In this document: positions 11,911-22,449 of the stretch, piece by piece
How positions within the stretch are numbered: position 1 is the stretch's first letter
Layout of the letters: each line of letters begins with the position of its first letter
From: Serinus canaria
Taxonomy: Eukaryota; Chordata; Aves; Passeriformes; Fringillidae
DNA length: 64,000 nt
Direction: 5' to 3'
Assembly (NCBI RefSeq): GCF_022539315.1
Contig: NC_066314.1
Location: forward strand, 41,291,180 to 41,355,179
Made by a program: the position numbers and the translations under genes
The notes under the pieces: generated by a model
The model's input: the letters and a program-made list of their open reading frames with translations, nothing else
Databases searched by the model: none
What the model was told of the DNA's origin: nothing

Positions 11911-14340
11911 TAGAACAATAAAGCATATGTATATAATGTAAATTCCAAATCTGAACTGGTATAAAAAGGGATCTGGGAAAACATCTATCTTTAAGAGGAC
12001 ACATATGTACATACACATCACATTTTATAAACTTTGCTGATTACCTTCGATCAGAATGTAACTATGCAAAACTGTGCTGACATTTACATTGAAATAAATG
12101 AATTTGCCCATAATGCAACCAGCAAACATCTGTGTCTCTATCACTAAAGAGTCTGAAATTTCCACGTTCCATTTATTTGATAAAAAAATAGCAACATGCC
12201 ACCATTACTGTAAATCTGCATTTAAGACAGTTTAATTGGATTTATGAATTTAAAAATGTTGGATAATTCTTAAACATAAATCAAACTCAAAATATCAGTA
12301 TTTTATGCGTACTGTTAAATTTTTAAATTAATAATTCTGTTTTGTGTACTGAACAGTTTCAGCACATTACGTAGAGCAACAGAGAAAACAGAGCTGCTGC
12401 AAATGAGAATCTAAAACATGTGCAGGTTGTACACATACTCCATAGTAAAGCACATTTTATATGCTTATAAAATGACCTCAAGAGGAAATAAGTACCATTA
12501 ATTCATTCAAGTAAAGACACATCTAAAGTAGAACAGTTACTCAGTATAAGACTATCTGCTTTTTTATTCTCACAAGGCCACTAGTAATTGCATGCAAAGC
12601 TCAACTATTTCAAAGAAAACCTAAAAATGTTACAATTCTCACCAAACCACAGATATCCAAAAGCCAAATTTGGTTGACTTTTATATAGAAAAAATAAAAT
12701 ACCCCTTTTTTCCCCAGTTTTATTCTAAGAGGGAGTGTGTTGATTTTCCAACTTTGTTAATGCATGGGTTCTGTCTACCCGAAAAGAAGACTGAAAAACT
12801 GATCACTCTTTAGAAGTTCAACTTCTTTAGAAGTTAAGAAGCAATTAAAGGTCTATTTCTGCCACCCCATCTCCAACAGAAGAGTACATTACTCTATTTC
12901 CTTTGATTTCAGATGTCTCACAAGTTGGTAGTCTTTCAGAATCTCACTATGTCCAAAGTAAAGATCTCCTCAGTGGGCACAGAAAGTTTCCAGTAAATTC
13001 ACGATGCCACTCCAAAGTGCCGTGCCACCTAGTGTATCCATGAATGTCCAGAAGTCTCCTTCTGGGTTGCAAAAGGATTGAAAACACCCAACCAGTTCTC
13101 TCTTGTGTTCAGATCTCTCAAAATGAGGGCAAAGAATGGGAAAACCATGTGGTCCAACAACAGTTCTGCTACTCCAGGTGTCACATGAACTTTTGTGCAC
13201 ATTCAAAGAATAATGGCTGTGATGTGAAGGTCAAAAGTATACATGAACTTTCTTTCTGTTCTCATATAATTTAAAATTTACCTTGCTCCACAGAAGAGAT
13301 TAAAGTGTCTGACATTATTTGAAAGTGATTGGAAAGTGAGTATTTTGTCATAGTCAATTTTTATTTCTGTTTCAATTCATAACTGACATTTTCTATAGTA
13401 TTGAAGATTAAGAAGCCTAAAATTTGAATAGGCTGCTTTTGAATATCAAAGTATAGTTTGAGGCACACCAATGTGACCCAAATTAAGTGTTATTGAGTAT
13501 TTGATTTTCTGGAAAGAATGCATTTTGAAAAATGAGCATTTTTTACCAACAAATAACATTAATAAATATAAGATTTTTGTTTTCCTGAAGCTAAGGAAAA
13601 AACACAAACCCTCAAATGCATAAGGTAGCCTCAAGAGCACATTGTATAAAGTATTTAAGGTTTTCATACAAGGATGAAAGGATAATTGCTTCCATTTACT
13701 GTGAATACTTTTCCATTCAGTCAAAACCAATACACAGTTATTCTCTGCATTACCAATAAGGTGCAAATTTCCATCAGTTAGGTCACGCTGACATCTCTTT
13801 TAGGGTACCTGTCAAAAAAGTTTGAAACTCAAAGTCTGAGGGCCTTGTGAGTAAAGAACTACACAGAGTCAAAGGAAACTCAGCTTTATATGGGGAATGC
13901 CATTGTTTGAAGAATGCACTTGCTTTTTAGAAGTGATGAGCATCCCTGGTTATTAACTGGTGAATGCTCCACCATCTTCAGAATAAATGTGAAGGCCTAA
14001 TTCTGACACTAAGCTTCTTTTGATCTAGTCTAAGAGAAGTTCCTCAGCTGAGGCAAACTGCAAAGTTCTGTCATCCTTAACAGAACTATGCTAATTTATA
14101 CCAGCTGAGTAGGACTTGAAGACCCTTTCATGACAAACAGAAAGTGCAAAAAGGGCCGGATTATAAATAAAAATTCCTCATGTTGAAATCCTTCCATCAG
14201 TGAATTAATGAGAAATTTCAACTTTATTGCAGTAGGGTCAAAATTCCATGCAGTGTAGCTACATGCCACATCATCAAGTATGGTAAGGTTCAGAGATTTT
14301 TTTCTTTTTGTAAGTCTGAAAGACAGTTTTACCAATAATA

Positions 14341-14392
14341 CACACACACACACACAAACAATCACAAACACACACACACACACACACACACA
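14341..14392. repeat. (CA)n microsatellite in KITLG 3'UTR
   Basis: Two CA runs, of 8 and about 11 units, are separated by an interrupted AAACAATCACAA segment. In the mRNA sense it reads as a TG/UG repeat. It is a likely length-polymorphic site. Confidence 0.97.
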
Positions 14393-16057
14393 TATTATAT
14401 GTATGACATATTCTTTTTATGCATGGTTCTCAGAAAATTGAACAGAAGATTAAAACTTCCACAAGGACTCTTAAAAATTTAGTAACTATACATTTTAAGG
14501 AGATGTCCAACTTTATGCACAACTTTAAAAGGGTTGCTGGGTTTTTTTCTGTTTTTTTTAAGTTTTCAAGTTATTTAAACTAAAACCCTTGTTGAGCTGG
14601 TCAGTATCACTATTGATGACAGTTTGTCACCTCATGTGAGCTTTTACCATTTACCCTTCTGAATTACAACCCCTACTACACGTAAATAATTCATACTCAT
14701 TATCTGGGAAGAGACAAGATGAAAAGATGCACAACTACACTTGTAACTTTTACCATGGTATTTTTAGGATTTACTTGAAAATGCACATCTGTACATCAGT
14801 CCTGTTCATATTCCATGGATACTGTAACAGTAATAGATGCAGAAGACAGGTGGGAAACAAAGCCTTTCTCTTTTGTTTCAAAAGAATTAACTTTCAAAAG
14901 TGGAGAATGCCAGGATATTAAAGCTTACTAATCACTTAAAACACAAAGCAAACATTAATTACAGCTGATGTAAGTAAAAGCTAAATACACTCTCAGGATC
15001 TTTCAGATTTTCTATGCTATACATTTACAGACAAGGTATAAATGGCATGCATCTTCAGAATTTAAAATGCATTTCCTGGGTTTGTCTTTATTGTGATGTT
15101 CGAACGCAATTCAGACTCTTTACTTTGCCTTAGCATGACTGGAAATTTCACCAGTGTTCACACAGCCAGCAGTTACACTAAATTCTTCGAAGCTCCATGA
15201 GGTACATTCACCTCCTGTTTACTTTGTCTTCATCCAGTATTTGGTTCTCCTGAACAGAGACCACCAACGCTGATGAATTCTTGAGGCTTTCTGGGGTGGG
15301 CAGCCAGCCACCTGGCAGCCGATAGAGACCACGTGTTGCTGTACACACTGCCTTTGACAGGCATAAACACAGCTCCTTATAAGTCTAAGTCTAGAACACG
15401 AGCTCAGGGCATGACTTTGCTTTCAAGTTTTATATACAATATTGAAGAGTATGTTATCTGTATCCATTTCTGCGTTTTCTGTCAGTTCAGAGACTTTCAC
15501 CTGAAGACATCAATTTAAGGTAGAGGACACAGAATTTAAATTAAGGATGCAAAGGTATTTATGACTTGCAATGATTACACACTGTTGGAGGCATTTGAAA
15601 GATGCTTTTTTTGTTCAGGACACACTTTGTTTGCCAGAATCAGCTGAAAGTATTAATGCAATTAAAAAACCTCAAATGTCACACAAGGTGGATATTCACA
15701 TAAGATACAGTCCTGCTAAGTGCACACTCTTCTTGTCATTGTTCAATTCAGTGTTGGTTTCACAGTAACAAACACAAATTGTCCTCATTTCTGTATCATG
15801 TCTATGGAGTCATGGGCAGCAACAACAGATGCAGACTCAGTCTGTCACTCCAGAAGGAATACGAATGTGCTTAAAGCTGCTTCATTTATGAAGCGAACAT
15901 GGAACTGTTACCTGCCTGGAGAGAAAAACAGAAATTCTGATTTTGCTGATTAGTTTTCCCTTCTGTATTACTAGACAGTAGATCTTTTCACAGACATACA
16001 ACATAGACATGTTTTTCTTATAATTTTGGAAATAAATTTAATGACACTTGCATAGGA

Positions 16058-16102
16058 AATTCTTGAATCAGAATTCAAGAATTGAATTTTGATTCAAGAA
16101 TT
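16058..16102. repeat. Inverted repeat, 21-bp arms, intron 9
   Basis: Arms 16058-16078 and 16082-16102 pair with one G:T-type mismatch around a 3-base loop. Confidence 0.85.
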
Positions 16103-16786
16103 GTTGTAAGATGTACTTTCCTGATGCAAGAACTCACTTGCCTGCAAAAGCTCATTGATGTCATCTAAGGTAATGGAACCACTCTCGTGTTTTACAGAAC
16201 TGTTTGGGCATTTTGGTATTGGCAATCTCTGGCAGCAAACTTCCCTTTGAAGTCATCTGGACAAACCAAACTGAGTTTACATCTTTGGAAAAATGGAACA
16301 ACTTGTCCAATGCAGTGACAACTTTGCTTCTCAACGAGCATATGGTAGAACAAAGCAGTTAAGGAGAATGAAAAACCTCTCAAGTTGTAGATAATCCAAT
16401 CACATTGAACACCTGAGAGTAACAGCTACAGGAAAAACTGCAAGACTGAGATTGTCTGTTATGCTCTAATGCTGCTCTTTCCACTCCTGATCAAGAATGA
16501 AGAGTTCAGTGCTGTCTGAATTTCCCAGACTCTTACCTAGGTGCCATGGGTTAAATACAGCACAGTTTCTGTGGTAAGAAGCCTCTTGCCAGAAAAGTGC
16601 TGCTCTGCAGAGGACAGCTGGGACTGAAAAACCTCACTCACCTCTGCTGCTCACTCTTGCTAAAGCAAGACTGATGCATCTGAGAAGGCTACAGAGACTA
16701 CAGAAATGTGCTGACTAAGCTACAATTATATGAAAGCTCAGCTCTATCTGGCCTGTTCTCCTACACTCACCTGCTAATTTTGTCAG

Positions 16787-16824
16787 ATTGTGTTCTTAAG
16801 TTCACATTGTGTTCTTTAGTTCAC
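16787..16824. repeat. 19-bp tandem duplication, intron 9
   Basis: Two adjacent copies of attgtgttcttaagttcac differing at one base. Confidence 0.93.
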
Positions 16825-17151
16825 ATTGCTTTGAAACAGCTGCAGTGTAACAGCTGAAGGCTTCTCTGTATCAGCTCCAACACCAAAAATGAGAAGCAGG
16901 AGCTGTGCTTTGTTCTGGAATTCTTGCAAATTTCATTTTGAAGCATTCAAGTTAAAAATCAAAGGTCTGCATTAATGATACAGGATTAATTAAATTAGCT
17001 GCTAAAGATCTTATACACCTACTAAATGCTAAATGAAACCTACTGATAGCAAGATTTCTTTTTTTCCTGAAAATGGACTCAGAATCAGTTTATACTGCAG
17101 CAGCTGAAGGTAGTTAAGTCTATGGTAAAACTCTGACCATAGCCAACTTAC

Positions 17152-17195
17152 CAGTACACGAAACAGTAACAGTGTTGAGGGAGAAAAAGCAACAG
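17152..17195 (-). other. KITLG: KITLG exon 9, 3'UTR part
   Basis: Forty-four non-coding bases follow the TAG and end at a strong donor, GTAAGT (17146-17151 on the plus strand). Mammalian KITLG mRNA has the same arrangement, with a short 3'UTR piece in exon 9 and the rest in exon 10. The bases around the junction resemble what I recall of the human transcript. Confidence 0.85.
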
Positions 17196-17235
17196 CTACA
17201 CTTGTAGATGTTCTTTTTCTTTTTGCTGCAACATA
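17196..17235 (-). CDS. KITLG: KITLG exon 9, coding part: C-terminus and stop
   Basis: After the acceptor (a T-rich tract ending ...ttttccag at 17236-17237), one T completes Ser and the frame continues MLQQKEKEHLQV followed by TAG. This is the expected avian C-terminus; human ends MLQEKEREFQEV. The terminal Val is the known basolateral sorting and cell-surface export signal of membrane stem cell factor in mammals. The coding part is only 40 nt and was found by looking for this ending downstream of exon 8. The exon itself continues as 3'UTR to 17152. Confidence 0.95.
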
Positions 17236-18703
17236 CTGGAAAAAAAAAAAAGGTACTTTACTACTACAGTAGTAGACTTTCAAGGAAATATAATAAAAGG
17301 GTTTATAAGTTAGTTAAAATTTAAAGAAGGGACCCCAAAGAATTATAATTTATGTTTGATATTAGCTCTTCCTACTTATACATGAATATTCCTAATTTCT
17401 CAGGGAGGAGAAATTTGTATTAGTCATCTATGCCATGTATACCAAAACACATGCCATATATTTATGAAGACATCTGATAGAGAATGCAATCTGTTTCAAG
17501 TTCCTGCAAAGGCCCTCTCCTGGATTTAACTGTGTCATCTTTTCTTCATATAAAAAAATGTTTTGTATTTTCTGTGAATTTAGAAGGAAGATGTATGCTC
17601 CATTCCACAGGTTTTAACACCTATGAGGATGATGTGCAGAGTGAGTTATCTGTAGGACCCAATATAGTTGGTGAAATGAATGTGCAGCTTTCCATTCTAT
17701 ATACTGTATATGAAGAAAATTAGTTTTAAGAATTTATTACTTTAGCAGGCTTAAACACAGGAAATTTCAGCTCCTGTGACCAAACTGCTGGATCAGAACC
17801 TTGCCCATTTGTCCCTTCCCCAGTGGGCAGCACCAGGCATTTCACACAGTGTGAGAACACTACAGGACATGTCCTTCAGCCACCTGCATCAGATCTTTCC
17901 CTAAATCATTCACAGTTAAAATCTGATCAAATATCATTAAATATGAAGTTAAACAATACTCTCAAAATGCTTTAGTATGGATTGCTCTTACTTAAAATGT
18001 CCCTGGGTCCTTTCCTAGATTTCACATAATTCCTTGCCCAAGCCATGTCCAAGGAACTTCAAAGCCTTGAACTGTTATTTCTAAGATATTTTTGGTTTGC
18101 TCAGAACTTGCTCTCTTTAAAAATCAGATAAATCAGTGTATAAGTAGGAAGAAAGCTGTGAATCATTTCAGGATGACCTTAAGAAGTTATTAGCATTTGA
18201 ATGAGTTCTCATTAACTTTCCACAAATATTTAAAAAAAAACAACCAGAAAACATAGTAGCCTGGGGAATGTAAAAAAGTGAAAGGACATAAAAAATGTTA
18301 TTGTAAAAGGTATTTAAAAGGATTTAGAAGCACAACCAGAAAGACATTGCTTTCTATTTATTTCTCTAACTTCAACCTAGCTTTACACCACACAGCAAAT
18401 AACAACATTTACTTTATTTTGTTGTTTTTCCTGTAGGTCTCAGCAATCCTTTCTCACAGTGGGAATAAAGATAGACAAAAAAAGTCCCCATAATAAAATG
18501 CTGTAGACAGAAGTATCCTCCATATCAATTTCTGTGTTTAAACAAGAAAGTCCTTTAAATGGCACACTCTAAGCACATATTTTACCTCTGCAGCAAGACC
18601 TTATGTTTGAGGTTTTTTTGTGTTTGTCACACAGCTAAACAGGAAGTAGTACTCAGAGAAAAAATTACACCTGTAAATCCAAATTTTAAGTGAAACAATA
18701 TAC
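17236..18703 (-). other. KITLG: KITLG intron 8
   Basis: A 1.47-kb intron, GTATAT donor and a poly-T plus ccag acceptor. Short AT-rich open frames are present without recognisable similarity. I see no repeat family copy. Confidence 0.88.
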
Positions 18704-18780
18704 CTTATCTCATTTTCCTCTTGATAGTCATGACACTGTGTAGTTTCATCACTTTCTGGTCTGGATTTGGGATGTATTTT
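18704..18780 (-). CDS. KITLG: KITLG exon 8: cytoplasmic tail
   Basis: A 77-nt exon encodes KIHPKSRPESDETTQCHDYQ then EENEI and two bases of a Ser codon. It forms most of the short cytoplasmic tail, whose acidic EENEIS end is shared with mammals (EDNEIS). The acceptor is a good pyrimidine tract ending ...ttcttcctag and the donor is GTATAT, preceded by AAG. A 163-codon open frame overlaps this exon in another frame on the same strand and is not the gene. The first two residues, Lys-Ile, differ from the Lys-Thr I recall for chicken, a single-base change. Confidence 0.93.
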
Positions 18781-19281
18781 CTAGGAAGAAAATGCACTAA
18801 ATATAAATATTCTAAAGCTATAAATATTCTAAAGCTTTCTTTAGTAACTAAACAATTGTATGTTTCAGTCTGCTTCAGTTGTTCAACATCAAAATCATCT
18901 TGCAAAATGTAGGCCAAACCTTGTCCTCTAACATAAATTTTAATATTGAAGTTTTTGTATTGTAGACAGGGGCATAAGGGCCAAAAGCAAAAAAAAAAAA
19001 AAAATCCTTTCTCAATACACAATAGGAGAAATGGAAAATTGGGTGAATCACACAATTTCTGTTTCCAATTAGAGAGCGATCGTGCTGATAAGACAGGATT
19101 TGCACTTTGATGGTAGAATTCAAGAATTTGACACACAGATTTACATCTGCAAGTCACAGTTAAGTGGAGATCAAAAGAGGTATCACTTGCTTTCAAATAC
19201 AGAATGGTTCTCTGATTCCCACCTCCCCACAGCTAAGAATGTAGCATCACAATGTAAACAACTATATGTAGTATCTCTTAC
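18781..19281 (-). other. KITLG: KITLG intron 7
   Basis: A short 501-bp intron. It holds an A run on the plus strand around 18989-19004 and a 17-bp tandem duplication at 18802-18835 close to the exon 8 acceptor. Confidence 0.9.
18802..18835. repeat. 17-bp tandem duplication next to exon 8
   Basis: Two identical adjacent copies of tataaatattctaaagc, about 20 bp upstream of the exon 8 acceptor in the KITLG sense. Confidence 0.95.
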
Positions 19282-19391
19282 CTTCCAGTATATGGCTCCC
19301 AAAATAAAGCCAATAAGGAGAGACAGCAATGATGTCAGTGCTATGCTGATCCCTTGCAGGCTGGAGCTGTTAATGAAGCCAAGTGCTTCTT
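19282..19391 (-). CDS. KITLG: KITLG exon 7: transmembrane segment
   Basis: The 110-nt exon gives, after a split Lys codon, [20 protein letters not shown] and then [16 protein letters not shown]. The run from Ile225 to Trp246 is a single hydrophobic membrane span, followed by the basic stop-transfer Lys. Mammals have the same pattern ending in GALYWK. The acceptor is ...taattacag and the donor GTAAGA. It enters in phase 1 and leaves in phase 0. An open frame on this strand reads through the exon from upstream intron sequence (starting MRVSLITE), but the splice acceptor and family length show the true exon start. Confidence 0.96.
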
Positions 19392-22300
19392 CTGTAATTA
19401 AAGATACCCTCATTAGTGAAGACAGATTTATAGCAGAAAACTGTCTTCAGGGCAACACTATTAGCAAGAGCACTTTCATGCACCACCTACATAACAGCAA
19501 CTTAAATGGCAGAACAGATACTTCAAAGTGCAATGTACATGAGATGCACTTCATACAAAATCTTACAGGAAATTTTTGACCACAAGGATGCTCCACCCAC
19601 TTCTGAAACAACAGTGTTGAAAAGTACCAACACCAATTCTCTTTTTGCCATTTGTAGAGAATCATCTCTTTCCCACACCTCAAAGGTTTAGATTTCTTAA
19701 TTTTTAAAGGTCTTACTTTGAAACACAAAGCAATTATTTGGAAAAGAATATATATCAGTTCATGCATTTGCACTGGTTCCATCAGACAGCTCCCACTGAC
19801 TGCAGGCACCTTGCCCTGGCACTAATCAATGACCAACATGAGGGCTCTCAGGGGAGGTTAATTTAACAGAATAAACCTGATCACTTCTAAAGCTCCCTGG
19901 AAAGGTACCGCTGACTTCAGCAAGATCAAACTCTTGTACCTTGAGGTTTACCAGTGTGTTATTTGGTTATAACCATTTCTTGATAGCTTTTAACATTTTG
20001 TATAGACGAGCACCAATCCCATTCTTTTATGTACACAAACAATTCCATTCCCCTCACTGGGAGCTGTATGCATGCTGAGACTAAAATTTGTCCCTTCAGT
20101 TATTTCGTCAAGAGCAGGATGTGGAAAGTCCAACAGAATCACCTGGGGACCCTCCATCAGAAATGCAAAGTGAACCTCAGGAGACTGGTATTTTAGATGC
20201 TGTTCACCCAGGTTTGGTTCATTTCAAACTGGGTGTCTGCACCTCGAATGGTGGGGGTATTGACAGATTACAGGAAAAGACTCAAACTGAAAGCACTGGA
20301 AAAGTGTAGGTGATTGGATACATGGAAATGAAAATGAACTGACAGCACTCAAAATTTGTGTGACTCATGCAAACAGCAAATGTCTAAGCACACACAGTAT
20401 GATATTCTGGGTCAAACAACATGTGTTTAGTACATGATTAAACAGCCTCCAATAAAATACGTTAGTTTAGAAAGAAGTGTTCCTTTAATTAACCAGCAAT
20501 TAATTTTTAACTCTCAGATTTTCTTGTTGACATTTTTCAAGTTTTAGACAAATGTTCTTTTTATCTCTGAAATTCAGCTGTGTTTTCTAGGTCCAACATT
20601 GTTAGAAATAACAAGACAACATAAAGTCTGTATCTTATATATTCATACACTACATATATCTCTGTGTCTCTGTTATATATCTCTGTTTACAAAGTGTAGG
20701 TTCTGACTGCAGGGGCTTGAGTTTCACCTGTATCTGGTGGATTCAGCAGACTAAAAGGAAACATCAGCCAAGCAGAACCAATGCCAGCTTACCGTGAAAG
20801 AAATCTGTCTACAGAAGGGAAAGGTAGGAGACAAAGTTCTACAGAGGTGAACATCAACAAAAAAAGAGAGGCTAGTGATTAGTCTGCCTCTCTCTGCTCA
20901 GACATTAAAGCCAGGAGCAGACATTAACTGGGGAGACAAAACCTTTCTAAGTTTCTGTCTCAGATTAGGCATAGAAGATGTTTGCTTGCAGAACTGATCT
21001 GCAAGAAAACAAGGCAAAATCAAGAGGGTGGAGCCAGCCTGAACAACCCTAGAAATGCTCTCCTGTTGTCGTTTATCTGTTGTGTATTCTCAGAAGAAAA
21101 TTCTGATATTGCTCTTGTGCTCTAAGCAAGTAAAAAGCAATCCTCATTTGCCTAATGCCTTTCTTCTCAGTGAGAGACTGCTAAGTTTTACAGCTATATT
21201 ATGTAAATCATATGGGGATAGCTATGTTTTCTGGATTCCATCCCGCAAACTTCAGAAAAAAATTAAAAAGTGAAATAAAAATCAAAGGAAAGACTGTTCA
21301 GGTCATGTAGAGCATAACGTGTTTGATAACATGTTATGGAAGAGTGTATAACCTCAAAAACCCTCTGCCTACCCGCAGTGCTGGGCAGCATGTCATGGCA
21401 AGCATGCTGATTTTTACATGAACTGCTAGAGAAATGTGCTGCATGCAGGATAATCAGTGATAATTTTGAACCTTTGTTTTTAACAGTATTTTTCACAAAC
21501 TTTATGCAATTTAAGACAACAGAAGTGACACCTTTACAATGAGGAAAAATCTGATTTCTGAAAAGTTATCTCCAAAGCAGATGATTTCTTAATCATCTAT
21601 GGAAAACTGAAAGGAATTTATAATTAGCTTTCCATATGGGGACATGCAATCCAGGGATCGAGCCTAAATACAATCCCATTGTGACACTCTCCTTAGCCTA
21701 CCTTTTAAAAATGACAACAGATTTTCTTTTCCACAACATGACAGTCTATGAATTAATTTGAAAGTTAAGTAATCCATAACTACCTTAAAAAGCCAGCAAA
21801 ACCAGAATATTTAATTTCACTTTCAAGTCCAGAAAAAATTCTCTTGAAAGATCTGGGGAGAATAAAATGAGTCATGGCAGGTTTCTTCATGTGCCTTTTA
21901 TTTATATTAAAATTTAAAACAGAACAGGCTGAAGAATTTTCAGTCTGCAGAACCTCCCAGAGACTTGTCTTAATGAAGAAAATGGAGAGAAGAAAGAAAG
22001 CTGGCTACCACTGGGACCTTTTCCTCTGTTAGAAACTTTGGAGCTCTACACAGAAAGATTCTGATTCCCATCAGTTGTAAAGGCAGAGGGGAGAAGGAAT
22101 AGCAGGAACCAGGTGTACCAATAACTTTATGAGCTCTTTGGGCAATGCCAGAGGAACTGCTGACTCTCTCCAGGAGAGTGAAAAAGGGCAGTGGATGCAA
22201 GCCAGCATCTCTCAGAGCTCTCACTCTGTCTCTTGTGGAAGATTCCCTAAGGAAGCGAGCTCATTTGATGCTGATTTATGTATGGTCTTCATGGATATTG

Positions 22301-22416
22301 GGATGTCAAAATGTAAACAAAATATATTTACATTAAAAGCCACTCATCTACACAATGAAGTTATTGAGCCACTTCCTACCTTGAGCCATGTGAGATTATG
22401 ATTGAAAGTACTGGCT

Positions 22417-22449
<33 letters not shown>

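Larger units (their letters stand above)
11885..15915 (-). other. KITLG: KITLG exon 10: long 3'UTR
   Basis: A strong acceptor on the minus strand, a pyrimidine tract ending ctctccag, opens the exon at 15915. The first bases (GCAGGTAACAG, then a TTCATAAATGAAG block) closely resemble the start of the last exon of human KITLG as I remember it. No open frame of note continues. The exon is placed to run about 4.0 kb to the poly(A) signal near 11,905, similar to the long mammalian KITLG 3'UTR. It includes a TG/CA microsatellite and several other AATAAA hexamers (plus-strand positions near 12170, 12563, 12718, 13360 and 14223) that could give shorter 3' ends. The 3' end is inferred, not observed. 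Confidence 0.78.
15916..17151 (-). other. KITLG: KITLG intron 9 (inside the 3'UTR)
   Basis: A 1.24-kb intron with GTAAGT donor and ctctccag acceptor. It contains an imperfect 21-bp inverted repeat at 16058-16102 and a 19-bp tandem duplication at 16787-16824. Nothing coding is recognised. Confidence 0.8.

Noticed and set aside
18705..19196. 163-codon open frame on the minus strand
   Set aside because: It overlaps KITLG exon 8 in a different frame and runs through intron 7. Its translation has no family signature; the spliced exon explains the locus.
19183..19413. Upstream Met of the exon 7 reading frame as an alternative start
   Set aside because: The Met lies in intron sequence before a clear acceptor; the family structure and phase support exon 7 beginning at 19391.
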